A stretch of 64,000 nt of DNA from positions 53,217 through 117,216 of the forward strand of contig SFIM01000004.1 in the NCBI GenBank assembly GCA_004556155.1. Reading direction: 5' to 3'. Positions 8,721-16,395 of the stretch are shown here, one piece after another. The notes below the pieces were generated by a model. The model did not search any database, was not told the origin of the DNA, and saw only the letters and a program-made list of their open reading frames with translations. The stretch is from Clostridiales bacterium (GTDB lineage: Bacteria > Bacillota > Clostridia > Christensenellales > Aristaeellaceae). How positions within the stretch are numbered: the first letter of the stretch is position 1; each line of letters opens with the position of its first letter. The translations under genes were made by a program, and so were the position numbers.

Positions 8721-9719
8721 TTACGCTTCCTCCACCACTACGTTTTCCGCCGCGCGCAGGTACTCCATGGCCGTGCGCGTTTCCTCATCACCGCCGGGGA
8801 TGCCCAGCAGCATGTGCCCATAGATCTTATCCCCCACGCTGCGGGTGGAAGCGTACAGGATGTTGGCGGCAATGCGCTTATCCATGGCCATACGGGCGAT
8901 CAAAGGCGTATTGGCGGCGGGCGCACCGTTGAAGATCACGCGCAGGCGATGCTCGTCGTGCGGCAGATCCAGTTCATCCTCCGCGCTGTCAGGGAACACC
9001 AGGCGGCGCGTGGCGGCCGCCTTGGGATTGGAGAACACGCTGACAACCGTGCCCTCCTCCACCACTTCGCCGTTCTCCAGGATGGCTACGCGGTCGCAGA
9101 TTTCCTGCACCACGCTCATCTGGTGGGTAATGATGATCACCGTAATGCCCAGCCGCTGATTGATATCGCGGATGAGCGAGAGGATATCGTGGGTGGTTTT
9201 GGGATCCAGGGCGCTGGTGGCCTCGTCGCACAGCAGCACCTTGGGATTGGTCGCCAGCGCGCGGGCGATGGCTACGCGCTGCTGCTGGCCGCCGGACAGC
9301 TGGGCAGGATAGGCGTTTTCCTTATCGGGCAGGCCCACCATGCGCAGCAGCTCCCGCGCGCGAGCCTTGGCCTCGCTGGCCTTTACCCCTGCCAGCTCCA
9401 GCGGGAAGCAGATATTGCGCAGCACCGTGCGCTGCATCAAAAGGTGAAAGCCCTGAAAGATCATCGTCACCTCGCGGCGGGTTTTGCGCAGCTCGCTTTC
9501 CCGCAGCGTACCCACATCGCAGCCGTTCACCAGCACCGCGCCCTCGGTGGGGCGCTCCAGCATGTTGATACAGCGCACCAGCGTGGATTTGCCCGCGCCG
9601 CTCATGCCGATAATGCCATAGATTTCGCCGTCGTTGATGGTCAGGCTTACATTTTTGAGGGCGTAGAAGGTACCGTCCGCGCTGGGAAAGGTTTTGGTCA
9701 GGTTTTTGATCTCAATCAC
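8721..9719 (-). CDS. metN: Methionine ABC transporter ATP-binding protein MetN
   Basis: ATPase of the methionine importer, 332 residues. Walker A GMSGAGKST, signature LSGGQQQRVAIARAL, Walker B VLLCDEATSALD and the H-loop are intact. A C-terminal NIL/ACT-type domain (about residues 250-332) is the regulatory domain through which internal methionine inhibits transport in known MetN proteins. The GTG at 9719 is preferred because GGAGG lies 7 nt upstream and the protein then begins MIEIKNLTKTF as in relatives; the upstream ATG at 9737 would place that ribosome site inside the gene. Confidence 0.95.
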   Translation of the reverse strand: MIEIKNLTKTFPSADGTFYALKNVSLTINDGEIYGIIGMSGAGKSTLVRCINMLERPTEGAVLVNGCDVGTLRESELRKTRREVTMIFQGFHLLMQRTVLRNICFPLELAGVKASEAKARARELLRMVGLPDKENAYPAQLSGGQQQRVAIARALATNPKVLLCDEATSALDPKTTHDILSLIRDINQRLGITVIIITHQMSVVQEICDRVAILENGEVVEEGTVVSVFSNPKAAATRRLVFPDSAEDELDLPHDEHRLRVIFNGAPAANTPLIARMAMDKRIAANILYASTRSVGDKIYGHMLLGIPGGDEETRTAMEYLRAAENVVVEEA

Positions 9720-9743
9720 AGGGCTTCCTCCGCTCATACGCGC

Positions 9744-9770
9744 GCACCGGCAGGAAAATCCTACCGGTGC
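9744..9770 (-). other. Intercistronic hairpin between metQ and metN
   Basis: GCACCGGTAGGA pairs with TCCTGCCGGTGC around a 3-nt loop. No T-run follows on the minus strand, so it is unlikely to end transcription. Such hairpins after the solute-binding-protein gene of ABC operons often protect the upstream mRNA and let the binding protein be made in excess; that role here is inference. Confidence 0.6.
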
Positions 9771-9792
9771 GGCATTTTCTTCCTATTATATT

Positions 9793-10638
9793 TTACTTGC
9801 TCAGGCCCAGCGCGTCAAGGGTAGTTTGACGGCCGCCGTACAGACCCATGGGCTCTACGTGAATCACGGATACGGAAACCAGCTTGGTGCCGTTCTCGGC
9901 GTTGAAGTCCTCCAGGTAGGGCAGGTGCTGGAAGTAGTTCGCGTCGATCTCGCCGTTGTCCACAACCAGGTTGGGCTGCACATAATCGGTGAACTCTACG
10001 ATTTCCAGCTCGACATCCTTAGCGGCCAGGATTTCCTGGGCAACCTTGAGGATTTCGGCATGGGGGGTGGGAGAAGCGGCCACGGTGATCTTCTGACCCT
10101 TGAGAGCGTCGTAATCCACGGTGGCGTCATAGCCGTCGGTGGGGTTTTCCACTGTGCTTACCACGGAGCCATTATAGGTTTCGGTGATGAAATCCGCCAC
10201 CTGCTTGCTTTCCAGCGCGGCGACCAAAGCCTTCACCTTGTCGGATTCTTCAGTGCCTTCCTTCACGGCCAGGATGTTGCCGTAGGCGGAGTAGGAGCCT
10301 TCCAGCAGCAGGGAATCCTTCACAGGGTTCAGATCAGCGCTGATGGCGTAGTTGGAGTTGATGACGGCGTAGTCCAGATCGGGCAGCTGAACGGGCAGCT
10401 GAGCGGCTTCGATCTCAACGATTTCAACATTGTAGGGGTTTTCCACGATATCGCGTACGGTGGCCTGGATGCCGCTGCCCATGGCCAGCTTGATGATGCC
10501 GTTGGCCTGCAGCAGCAGCAGGGCGCGGGCTTCGTTGGTGGTGTCGTTGGGCACGCCGATGGTAACGGTATCAGCCAGAGCAGCGGTGAAGGACAGGGAC
10601 AGAGCCAGGGTCAGCAGGATAGCAAGCAGCTTTTTCAT
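9793..10638 (-). CDS. metQ: Methionine-binding protein MetQ (NlpA family), apparently non-lipidated
   Basis: Extracellular solute-binding protein of the methionine importer, 281 residues. The start is the ATG at 10638 behind AAAGGAG. The signal peptide (about 22 residues, MKKLLAILLTLALSL then SFTAALA) is followed by DTVTIGVPND, the mature start of NlpA-family proteins. There is no cysteine near the cleavage site, so the usual lipobox is missing and the protein should be cut by signal peptidase I. The conserved TEESDKVKALVAALES and TVDYDALKGQKITVAASPTP regions support the family. First main gene of the operon, behind the Met-rich attenuator. Confidence 0.93.
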   Translation of the reverse strand: MKKLLAILLTLALSLSFTAALADTVTIGVPNDTTNEARALLLLQANGIIKLAMGSGIQATVRDIVENPYNVEIVEIEAAQLPVQLPDLDYAVINSNYAISADLNPVKDSLLLEGSYSAYGNILAVKEGTEESDKVKALVAALESKQVADFITETYNGSVVSTVENPTDGYDATVDYDALKGQKITVAASPTPHAEILKVAQEILAAKDVELEIVEFTDYVQPNLVVDNGEIDANYFQHLPYLEDFNAENGTKLVSVSVIHVEPMGLYGGRQTTLDALGLSK

Positions 10639-10660
10639 GGTGGTTTTCTCCTTTTTTGTT

Positions 10661-10753
10661 TCATTTTGTGATCTGCGCGGCAAACGGGGATGCGTGTAAG
10701 GAGCGTCGCATTCGTTTGCTGAAGCGATTGGTCTGGATCAGGCAGCGGCTCAT
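10661..10753 (-). CDS. Putative 30-residue small ORF between the attenuator and metQ
   Basis: It starts 22 nt after the attenuator stem with an excellent AAAGGAGG site 8 nt before ATG. It encodes a basic peptide beginning MSRCLIQTNRFSKRMRRS and ends 22 nt before metQ. No family is recognised and it is not Met-rich (two Met). It may be a real small protein, or a translated spacer that couples ribosome flow to metQ. Translation is suggested only by the ribosome site. Confidence 0.45.
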   Translation of the reverse strand: MSRCLIQTNRFSKRMRRSLHASPFAAQITK

Positions 10754-10774
10754 GGGCGAGGCCTCCTTTCGGTA

Positions 10775-10810
10775 ATAAAAAACGGGGAAGCTCGATGAAG
10801 CTTCCCCGTT
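10775..10810 (-). terminator. Attenuator terminator of the met operon leader
   Basis: Minus strand: AACGGGGAAGCT pairs perfectly with AGCTTCCCCGTT around a 6-nt loop, followed by TTTTTT. It lies 40 nt after the leader-peptide stop and before metQ, so it would stop transcription before the structural genes. An upstream segment GGCCGTACC-ATCC-GGTA-TGCAACGG can fold so as to occupy the first bases of the 5' arm, a possible antiterminator (inference). Confidence 0.88.
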
Positions 10811-10849
10811 GCATACCGGATGGTACGGCCGGCGCTCACAAACAAGCGC

Positions 10850-10948
10850 TTACCGTTGAGAAAGCACATCGATCAAGGCACAGCGACGCATGCACATGTA
10901 CATGTACATCTGCATCATCATGTTGTCCATCGCCATACGCTTCATCAC
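10850..10948 (-). CDS. Methionine-rich leader peptide of the metQNI operon
   Basis: A 32-codon ORF (GTG at 10948, or ATG at 10945) with AAAGGAGAG upstream. It encodes 11 methionines in its first 20 codons, including the stretches MMKRMAMDNMMM and MYMYMCM. It is transcribed from the strong promoter at 10991-11019 and is followed by a short pairing-rich spacer and the terminator at 10775-10810. This is the layout of a ribosome-mediated attenuator: ribosomes starved for Met-tRNA would stall in the Met codons and favour read-through into metQNI. No S-box or T-box sequence is seen in the leader. Regulatory role is inference from the architecture. Confidence 0.85.
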   Translation of the reverse strand: MMKRMAMDNMMMQMYMYMCMRRCALIDVLSQR

Positions 10949-10990
10949 GGTGCGCTCTCCTTTCCTCAGTGATCAACCGTTCATGCGGGT

Positions 10991-11019
10991 ACTATACCAG
11001 CCCTTTCGCGGATTGTCAA
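10991..11019 (-). promoter_or_regulatory. Promoter of the met leader and metQNI operon
   Basis: Minus strand TTGACA (11014-11019), 17-nt spacer, TATAGT (10991-10996). Near consensus, as expected for an operon controlled mainly by attenuation. Confidence 0.85.
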
Positions 11020-11062
11020 GGGCAAATTTTGTATTTTGGCTGTACTTGAACGTTTCGGCCAA

Positions 11063-12328
11063 TTACTTGCCAATTACATCCACGCCCATGTACTTGCGCA
11101 GCACTTCGGGCACAGTGACGCTGCCGTCGCTGTTCTGATAGTTCTCCAGAATGGCGGCCACAGTGCGGCCCACAGCCACGCCGGAGCCATTGAGGGTGTG
11201 GCACAGCTGCGGCTTGGACTTGGGATCCTCGCGATAGCGGATGCCCGCGCGGCGCGCCTGGAAGTCCTCGCAGTTGGAGCAGGAACTGATTTCCACATAG
11301 CGGTTATAGGAAGGCATCCACACCTCGATGTCATAGCACTTGGCGGCGGAGAAGCCCAGATCGCCCGAGCACAGCGCCACCACGCGATAGGGCAGGCCCA
11401 GCAGCTGCAGCACCTTTTCGGCCTGACGGGTCATGGATTCCAGCTCTTCGTAGCTCTGCTCCGGCTTGGTAATCTTGACCATTTCGACCTTATTGAACTG
11501 GTGCTGGCGGATCAGGCCACGGGTATCGCGGCCGGCGCTGCCCGCCTCCTTGCGGAAGCACGCGCTGTAGGCGCAGTGGCGGATGGGCAGATCCTTGCCG
11601 TCCAGGATCATATCGCGGTACAGGTTGGTCACGGGCACCTCGGCGGTGGGAATCAGGAAGGTATCCTGATCCAGCTTGTAGGCGTCCTCTTCAAACTTGG
11701 GCAGCTGACCCGTGCCGGTCATGGTGCTGCGGGTGACCATGTAGGGCGGCAGCACCTCGGTGTAGCCGTCGGCGGCATGAGTATCCATAAAGAAGTTGAT
11801 GACCGCGCGCTCAAGACGCGCGCCCAGGCCGCGATACACGGTAAAGCGCGCACCGCTGATCTTGGCCGCCGCGTCGAAATCCAGGATGTTCAGGTCGGTG
11901 CCGATATCCCAATGGGCCTTGGGCTCCCACTCAAAGTGGCGCGGCTCACCCCAGCGGCGCTGCTCCACATTTTCGCTGTCATCCTTGCCCACAGGGGTCA
12001 TGGCAGAGGGATAGTTGGGCAGGCGCAGCACAAAATCGTTGATGTATTCTTCAATCTGCTTGATCTGCGCGTCCAGAGCCGTTACCTGATCGCCCAGCTG
12101 GCGCATTTCATCCATGATGGGCTGCGCGTCGCCGCCTTCGCGCTTGATCTGCGCGATGCGCTTGGACTCATCATTGCGGCGAGCCTTGAGGGTTTCCACT
12201 TGGCTGAGCAGCGTGCGGCGCTCCTCCTCCTTTTGAAGGAACTCGGTCAGGTCAATTTTGCTGTTGCGCTTTTGCAGGGCGTCAAGCAGCTCCTGCGGGT
12301 TTTGACGAATGCGTCGGATATCCAGCAT
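11063..12328 (-). CDS. serS: Seryl-tRNA synthetase
   Basis: Class II aminoacyl-tRNA synthetase, 421 residues, charging tRNA-Ser and tRNA-Sec. The N-terminal coiled-coil arm that clamps the long variable arm of tRNA-Ser spans about residues 30-100. Motif 2 (YSACFRKEAGSAGRDTRG) and motif 3 (LNGSGVAVGRTVAAILENYQ) are intact. The ATG follows AAGGAGG. It is preceded by a T-box leader with a UCC (Ser) specifier, so expression should rise when tRNA-Ser is uncharged. Confidence 0.97.
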   Translation of the reverse strand: MLDIRRIRQNPQELLDALQKRNSKIDLTEFLQKEEERRTLLSQVETLKARRNDESKRIAQIKREGGDAQPIMDEMRQLGDQVTALDAQIKQIEEYINDFVLRLPNYPSAMTPVGKDDSENVEQRRWGEPRHFEWEPKAHWDIGTDLNILDFDAAAKISGARFTVYRGLGARLERAVINFFMDTHAADGYTEVLPPYMVTRSTMTGTGQLPKFEEDAYKLDQDTFLIPTAEVPVTNLYRDMILDGKDLPIRHCAYSACFRKEAGSAGRDTRGLIRQHQFNKVEMVKITKPEQSYEELESMTRQAEKVLQLLGLPYRVVALCSGDLGFSAAKCYDIEVWMPSYNRYVEISSCSNCEDFQARRAGIRYREDPKSKPQLCHTLNGSGVAVGRTVAAILENYQNSDGSVTVPEVLRKYMGVDVIGK

Positions 12329-12360
12329 GGGAATAAACCTCCTTGAAAAATTTGAAATAA

Positions 12361-12570
12361 AAAAAGCCCGCTCCCACCAATGGGGACGAACCTTGTCCGC
12401 GTTGCCACCCCGATTGCCGCCAAAGCGGCCTCTCGCTGGCGCTGTATGGGGCGCACCCCGCGGCTCTCACCGCGCGCTCCCGGGTGGAATAACGCTGCAC
12501 GCCGCCGTTTTGCACCAACCAACGGCTCTCTCTGCGCGCGCGGGGCGTATGCTCCCGTTCCTTGCGACAG
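12361..12570 (-). promoter_or_regulatory. T-box leader of serS (specifier UCC)
   Basis: Reading the minus strand: an AGAGAG...GGTTGGTG stem I distal region (about 12500-12540), then a specifier loop with UCC (12486-12488) followed by a purine and GGGAGC. Next come stem III and the T-box TGGCAACGCG (about 12397-12408), whose UGGC would bind the uncharged tRNA 3' end. A terminator (CGTCCC...GGGAGCG then TTTTTTT, 12361-12388) ends the leader. UCC matches tRNA-Ser(GGA) and the downstream serS. Confidence 0.9.
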
Positions 12571-12574
12571 AAGC

Positions 12575-12603
12575 ATTATAGCAGGCTTTACCGCAAATTG
12601 CAA
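12575..12603 (-). promoter_or_regulatory. Promoter of the serS T-box transcript
   Basis: Minus strand TTGCAA (12598-12603), 17-nt spacer, TATAAT (12575-12580) preceded by TGC. Confidence 0.85.
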
Positions 12604-12635
12604 GGGCGTAAATAAGAAATAACGTGTGCAAAGTG

Positions 12636-12664
12636 TTTCAAATCGCGCCGTTTCATGCTATACT
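12636..12664 (+). promoter_or_regulatory. Probable promoter of the MATE-MATE-kinase operon
   Basis: Extended -10 TGC-TATACT (12656-12664) with a weak -35 TTTCAA (12636-12641) at 17 nt. Its position argues that the ATG at 12655 is not the start of the MATE gene, as it would lie upstream of the transcript. Confidence 0.55.
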
Positions 12665-12711
12665 TGGGAGCGTCTCCTACTGAAATCCTTTGGAAAGGTA
12701 CGAAAGCACCC

Positions 12712-14046
12712 GTGTTTAACAGAAAGCAGCTGTGCGCGCTCCTGATTCCCCTGATGCTGGAGCAGATTCTGGCCTCGCTGATGGGCATGGCCGACACCAT
12801 GATGGTCAGCAATGTCGGCTCGCACGCCATCGCTGCCGTATCGCTGGTGGACTCGCTCAACATCGTGATGATCAACCTGTTTTCCGCCATGGCCACGGGC
12901 GGCTCCATCATCTGCTCGCAGTATATCGGGCGCGATGATCTGCGCCAGGCCAATGAAACGGCGCGGCAGCTGCTGCTGTCCATCACAGCCATCTCCCTCG
13001 TCATCGGCGCGGTCTGCCTGACGCTGCGCCGTCCGCTGCTTTCGCTGATCTTCGGCCGGGTCGAGGATACGGTGATGGAAAACGCCGAAGTCTATATGCT
13101 CGTCACCGCCCTGTCCTTCCCCTTCCTGGCCATGTACAATGCGGGCGCGGCGCTGTTTCGCGCCAGCGGCAATTCCCGCCTGCCCATGACGGTATCGATC
13201 CTGTCCAATATCATCAATATCATCGGCAACGCCATCCTGATTTTCGGCCTCAAGATGGGCGTGCTGGGTGCAGCCATCCCAACGCTCTTGGGCCGCGTAT
13301 TCTGCGCGGTGGTGATCCTGTATAAGCTGCGCCAGCCGCATCAGAAGATCATCGTGCACGATTATCGCGCCATCCGGCCCGATTTCAAGCGCATCGGCCA
13401 TATTCTGCGCATCGGCGTGCCCACGGGCGTGGAAAACAGCATGTTCCAGTTTGGCAAGCTGGTCATTCAGTCCACCGTATCCACGCTGGGCACGGCCGCC
13501 ATCGCGGCCAACGCCATGGCGGCCATGGTGGAAGGCTTTGTGGGCAACGCCTCGGTGGGCGTGGGTCTGGGGCTGATGACGGTGGTTGGCCAGTGCATGG
13601 GCGCTGGGCATGTGGAGGAAGCCCGGCGCTACATCCTCAAGCTCAGCTTTCTGGGCCGCATGCTGATTCTCCTCTTCTGCGTCATGGCCGCCGTGCTGAT
13701 CAAGCCCGTCACCGTAATCGCCGGCATGGAGCCTGACGCCGCACAGATGACCGTGCAGATGGTATGGCTGATCTGCGCCTACAAGCCCCTGATGTGGAGC
13801 ACCTCCTTCATGCTGGCCTACGGCATGCGCGCGGCTGGCGACGTCAAGTTCTCGCTCATCACTTCCTCCGTCACCATGTGGACATGCCGCGTAATCATCA
13901 CCGTGGTGCTCATCCGCGTGTTCCATATGGGCCCGGTCGCGGTGTGGATCGGCATGTTCAGCGATTGGACGGCGCGATCCATCGCCTATGTATGGCGTTT
14001 CCGCAGCGGCCGCTGGGCGCAGCATCAAGTCATTGAAAAAGCATAA
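12712..14046 (+). CDS. MATE-family multidrug/cation antiporter (first of two)
   Basis: A 12-helix membrane exporter of the MATE (NorM/DinF) superfamily, about 444 residues from the GTG at 12712. Such proteins use Na+ or H+ gradients to export cationic drugs or metabolites. The N-terminal half shows the family pattern (LIPLMLEQILASLMGMADTM...NVGSHAIAAVS), repeated in the second half (HILRIGVPTGVENSMFQFGK). A GGAAAGG lies 13 nt before the GTG, a rather long spacing. The second MATE gene follows after 12 nt. Substrate unknown; the pair might form a heterodimer, but MATEs normally act alone. Confidence 0.88.
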   Translation: MFNRKQLCALLIPLMLEQILASLMGMADTMMVSNVGSHAIAAVSLVDSLNIVMINLFSAMATGGSIICSQYIGRDDLRQANETARQLLLSITAISLVIGAVCLTLRRPLLSLIFGRVEDTVMENAEVYMLVTALSFPFLAMYNAGAALFRASGNSRLPMTVSILSNIINIIGNAILIFGLKMGVLGAAIPTLLGRVFCAVVILYKLRQPHQKIIVHDYRAIRPDFKRIGHILRIGVPTGVENSMFQFGKLVIQSTVSTLGTAAIAANAMAAMVEGFVGNASVGVGLGLMTVVGQCMGAGHVEEARRYILKLSFLGRMLILLFCVMAAVLIKPVTVIAGMEPDAAQMTVQMVWLICAYKPLMWSTSFMLAYGMRAAGDVKFSLITSSVTMWTCRVIITVVLIRVFHMGPVAVWIGMFSDWTARSIAYVWRFRSGRWAQHQVIEKA

Positions 14047-14058
14047 GGAGATGTGGCT

Positions 14059-15432
14059 ATGGTAAAGGATAAGCAGTTTTACAAGCAGATTCTCGCCCTA
14101 TCCCTGCCTGCGGCCTTTCAAAGCGCGCTGTCGCTGCTGGTGGTCATGGCGGATAACGTAATGGTCACGCGCACAGGCGCATATGCCTTATCCGCCGTGG
14201 CGCAAAGCAACGCCATCACCACCTTTGTGACGGCGGGGCTCAATGGCCTGGCCACGGGCGCGGTGGTGCTGATCTCCCAGTATTGGGGCAAGCGCGATAT
14301 GAAGCGCATCAAAACCATCTGCTCGGTGGCTGCGGCGGCCTGCCTGCTGTTTGCCGTGCTGTGCGTCATCGCCGTGCGGCTGTTCCCCCGTCCCTTGCTT
14401 CGCCTGGTGATCAACGCGGGCGAAACGCAGGTGATCAACCTGGCCATGCAGTACCTGCCCATCGTGGCCTTCAGCTACCTGCCCTATGCGCTCACCGCCG
14501 CGATGGTGGGCATGCTCAAGGGCGTGGAGGTTGTGCGGGTGACGCTGTACGCCGCGCTGCTGTCGCTGATCAGCAACGTCATCTTCAATTATATCCTGAT
14601 CTTCGGTCACCTGGGTTTGCCCGCCATGGGTGTTACGGGCGCGGCCATCGCCACGGTGCTGGCGCGCATTGTGGAATGCGCGGTCGTGTGGATTTACCTT
14701 TTCCGCGTACAGCATGTGCTGCCGCTGCGCCGGCGCGAGCTGCTGCGCTCCCAGGGCTGGGCATGGCGCGATTATGCCCGCTACGGCCTGCCGGTGGGCG
14801 CAGGCGACGCGCAGTGGGCGCTGGTATGCCTGCTCAAATCCGTCATTCTGGGACAGATGGGCAAGCTGCTCATCGACGCGGCCTCCGTCACGGATATGAT
14901 GATGAACCTGGGCACCATGTTCACCTTCGCCCTGGCAGGCGGCGCATGCGTGATGGTGGGCAAGGCCGTCGGCGCGCGGGACTATCAGCGCGCCCGGGAG
15001 TATTCCAATACCATCCAGGTGATGTTCCTGTGCATCGGCGTATTCATGGCAGGGGTGGTTTTCCTGCTGCGCGCGCCGTTTGTGTCGCTCTACAGCCTGG
15101 ACGCTGAAACCGCCGCCCTGGCCCGCCGCATGATCGCCATCTGCGCTTTCACGCTGCTTGGCACTACCTATCATGCCTCGTGCTTCCTGGGCATCAACCG
15201 CGGCGCGGGCGACAGCCGCTTTGTCATGACGGTGGATCTCATCTGCGGCTGGCTGGTGGTGCTGCCGCTGTCCTATCTGGCAGCGTTCGTGCTGGGCTGG
15301 CCGCCCGCAGCGGTGTATTTCTGCACGCGCATCGATCAATGTTACAAGTGGATCATCGCTTTCTTCCGCCTGCGCGGCAATAAGTGGATTAAAAACGTTA
15401 CCCGCGAGGACGCGATGGAGGCACAGTCGTGA
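14059..15432 (+). CDS. MATE-family antiporter (second of two)
   Basis: A 457-residue MATE exporter, paralogous to the preceding gene but clearly diverged. It has 12 predicted helices, with the opening motif LALSLPAAFQSALSLLVVMADNVMV and the duplicated second half starting near residue 235 (DYARYGLPVGAGDAQWALVC). The ATG at 14059 has AAGGAG 8 nt upstream; a GTG two codons earlier is too close to that site. It overlaps the next gene by GTGA, so the three genes form one operon. Confidence 0.87.
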   Translation: MVKDKQFYKQILALSLPAAFQSALSLLVVMADNVMVTRTGAYALSAVAQSNAITTFVTAGLNGLATGAVVLISQYWGKRDMKRIKTICSVAAAACLLFAVLCVIAVRLFPRPLLRLVINAGETQVINLAMQYLPIVAFSYLPYALTAAMVGMLKGVEVVRVTLYAALLSLISNVIFNYILIFGHLGLPAMGVTGAAIATVLARIVECAVVWIYLFRVQHVLPLRRRELLRSQGWAWRDYARYGLPVGAGDAQWALVCLLKSVILGQMGKLLIDAASVTDMMMNLGTMFTFALAGGACVMVGKAVGARDYQRAREYSNTIQVMFLCIGVFMAGVVFLLRAPFVSLYSLDAETAALARRMIAICAFTLLGTTYHASCFLGINRGAGDSRFVMTVDLICGWLVVLPLSYLAAFVLGWPPAAVYFCTRIDQCYKWIIAFFRLRGNKWIKNVTREDAMEAQS

Positions 15433-16304
15433 TCCAGGATGTGCTGGGTCTGCCGGTGGAATTGGCCGCGCCGTTTGATTTTTCCTTTTTAGCGCGGTAC
15501 GGCACGCCCTTCTGCGTATTCGATCAGCAGCAGTCGGGCAATATCGCCTTTGGCATGCAAAGCGCGCAATGGGGCAAGCTGTTTGTCAAGTTCGCCGGTG
15601 CGCCCACCGTCAACGCCCGCATTGCCCCCGCGCCTGCGGCCGAGGCGCTGTGCCTGGCCATGTCGGCCTATCAGGCGCTGTACGCGCATCCAGCGCTGGT
15701 GAAGCTGCTGGGCTGCGGCACGGTGGCGGGGGGCTATGCGGCGGTGTTTCGCTGGGCAGAGGGCGTCAGCCTGTACCCCGGCATGCGCTTTTCCCCGGCG
15801 GAGCGCTATACGCACCCCGCTTCGCCGCTCTATCAGCTATCGCATCAGCCGCTGATCGTGCGGCTGCGCATGCTGGATAACGTGTTTGATTTCCATCGTT
15901 ACGCCCTGAGCAAGGGCTTTATGGCCGTGGATTTTTACGATGGCAGCCTGCTGGCGGATTTCAGCACCGGCCGCGTGACTGTCTGCGATATCGACCTGTA
16001 CCGCCGCATGCCCTGCCGCAATGATCGCGGGCGCATGCCCGGCTCCGCGCGCTTTCTTTCGCCCGAGGAGTACGAGCTGGGCGCGCCGCTGGACGGCCTG
16101 ACCCTGCAATACACCATGGGCGCGCTGGCCTTTGCCTTTCTGGCTGATCACGGCAGCCGCGAGGCAGGGGCATGGATGGCCGCCGCGCCGCTGTATGCCG
16201 TCGCCGCGCGCGCCTGCGCCGAGGATCGCGCCGAGCGTTACCCCTCCTACGACGCCTTCCTTTCCGTCTGGCGCGAAACCGTGGGAAAAATCACCGTTTA
16301 TTGA
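15429..16304 (+). CDS. Protein-kinase-like protein, divergent
   Basis: A 291-residue cytoplasmic protein with an outline of the protein-kinase fold. A glycine-containing strand (GNIAFGMQ) is followed by a lysine in KLFVKFAG (about residue 54), a likely ATP-contacting lysine. An acidic residue sits in MAVDFYDGSLL where the catalytic HRD-loop would lie, and CDIDLYRR (about residue 186) stands in the DFG position. HRD and DFG are not canonical, so activity on protein, aminoglycoside-type or other substrates is open. Start is GTG overlapping the MATE stop (GTGA), implying coupled translation. No family name can be given with certainty. Confidence 0.6.
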   Translation: MIQDVLGLPVELAAPFDFSFLARYGTPFCVFDQQQSGNIAFGMQSAQWGKLFVKFAGAPTVNARIAPAPAAEALCLAMSAYQALYAHPALVKLLGCGTVAGGYAAVFRWAEGVSLYPGMRFSPAERYTHPASPLYQLSHQPLIVRLRMLDNVFDFHRYALSKGFMAVDFYDGSLLADFSTGRVTVCDIDLYRRMPCRNDRGRMPGSARFLSPEEYELGAPLDGLTLQYTMGALAFAFLADHGSREAGAWMAAAPLYAVAARACAEDRAERYPSYDAFLSVWRETVGKITVY

Positions 16305-16313
16305 TTTTTATCC

Positions 16314-16342
16314 TTGCCTTATAGCCCCGGTCATGCTATGAT
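16314..16342 (+). promoter_or_regulatory. Promoter of the Cys-motif secreted protein gene
   Basis: TTGCCT (16314-16319), 17-nt spacer, TATGAT (16337-16342) preceded by TGC. GGAGG follows at 16385-16389, six bases before the ATG. Confidence 0.75.
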
Positions 16343-16395
16343 AAGCGTGTCATCATCACTCACTCTACCGCTTGGAACAACGATGGAGGTAACGA

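Noticed and set aside
9717..9737. ATG at 9737 as start of metN
   Set aside because: The GGAGG site lies after it and directs initiation to GTG 9719, which also gives the family N-terminus.
10639..11062. SAM riboswitch or Met-T-box upstream of metQ
   Set aside because: None of the conserved S-box or T-box motifs was found; the leader is explained by the Met-rich ORF and terminator.
12655..12714. ATG at 12655 as start of the first MATE gene
   Set aside because: It overlaps the extended -10 promoter at 12656-12664, so it lies upstream of the likely transcript start.
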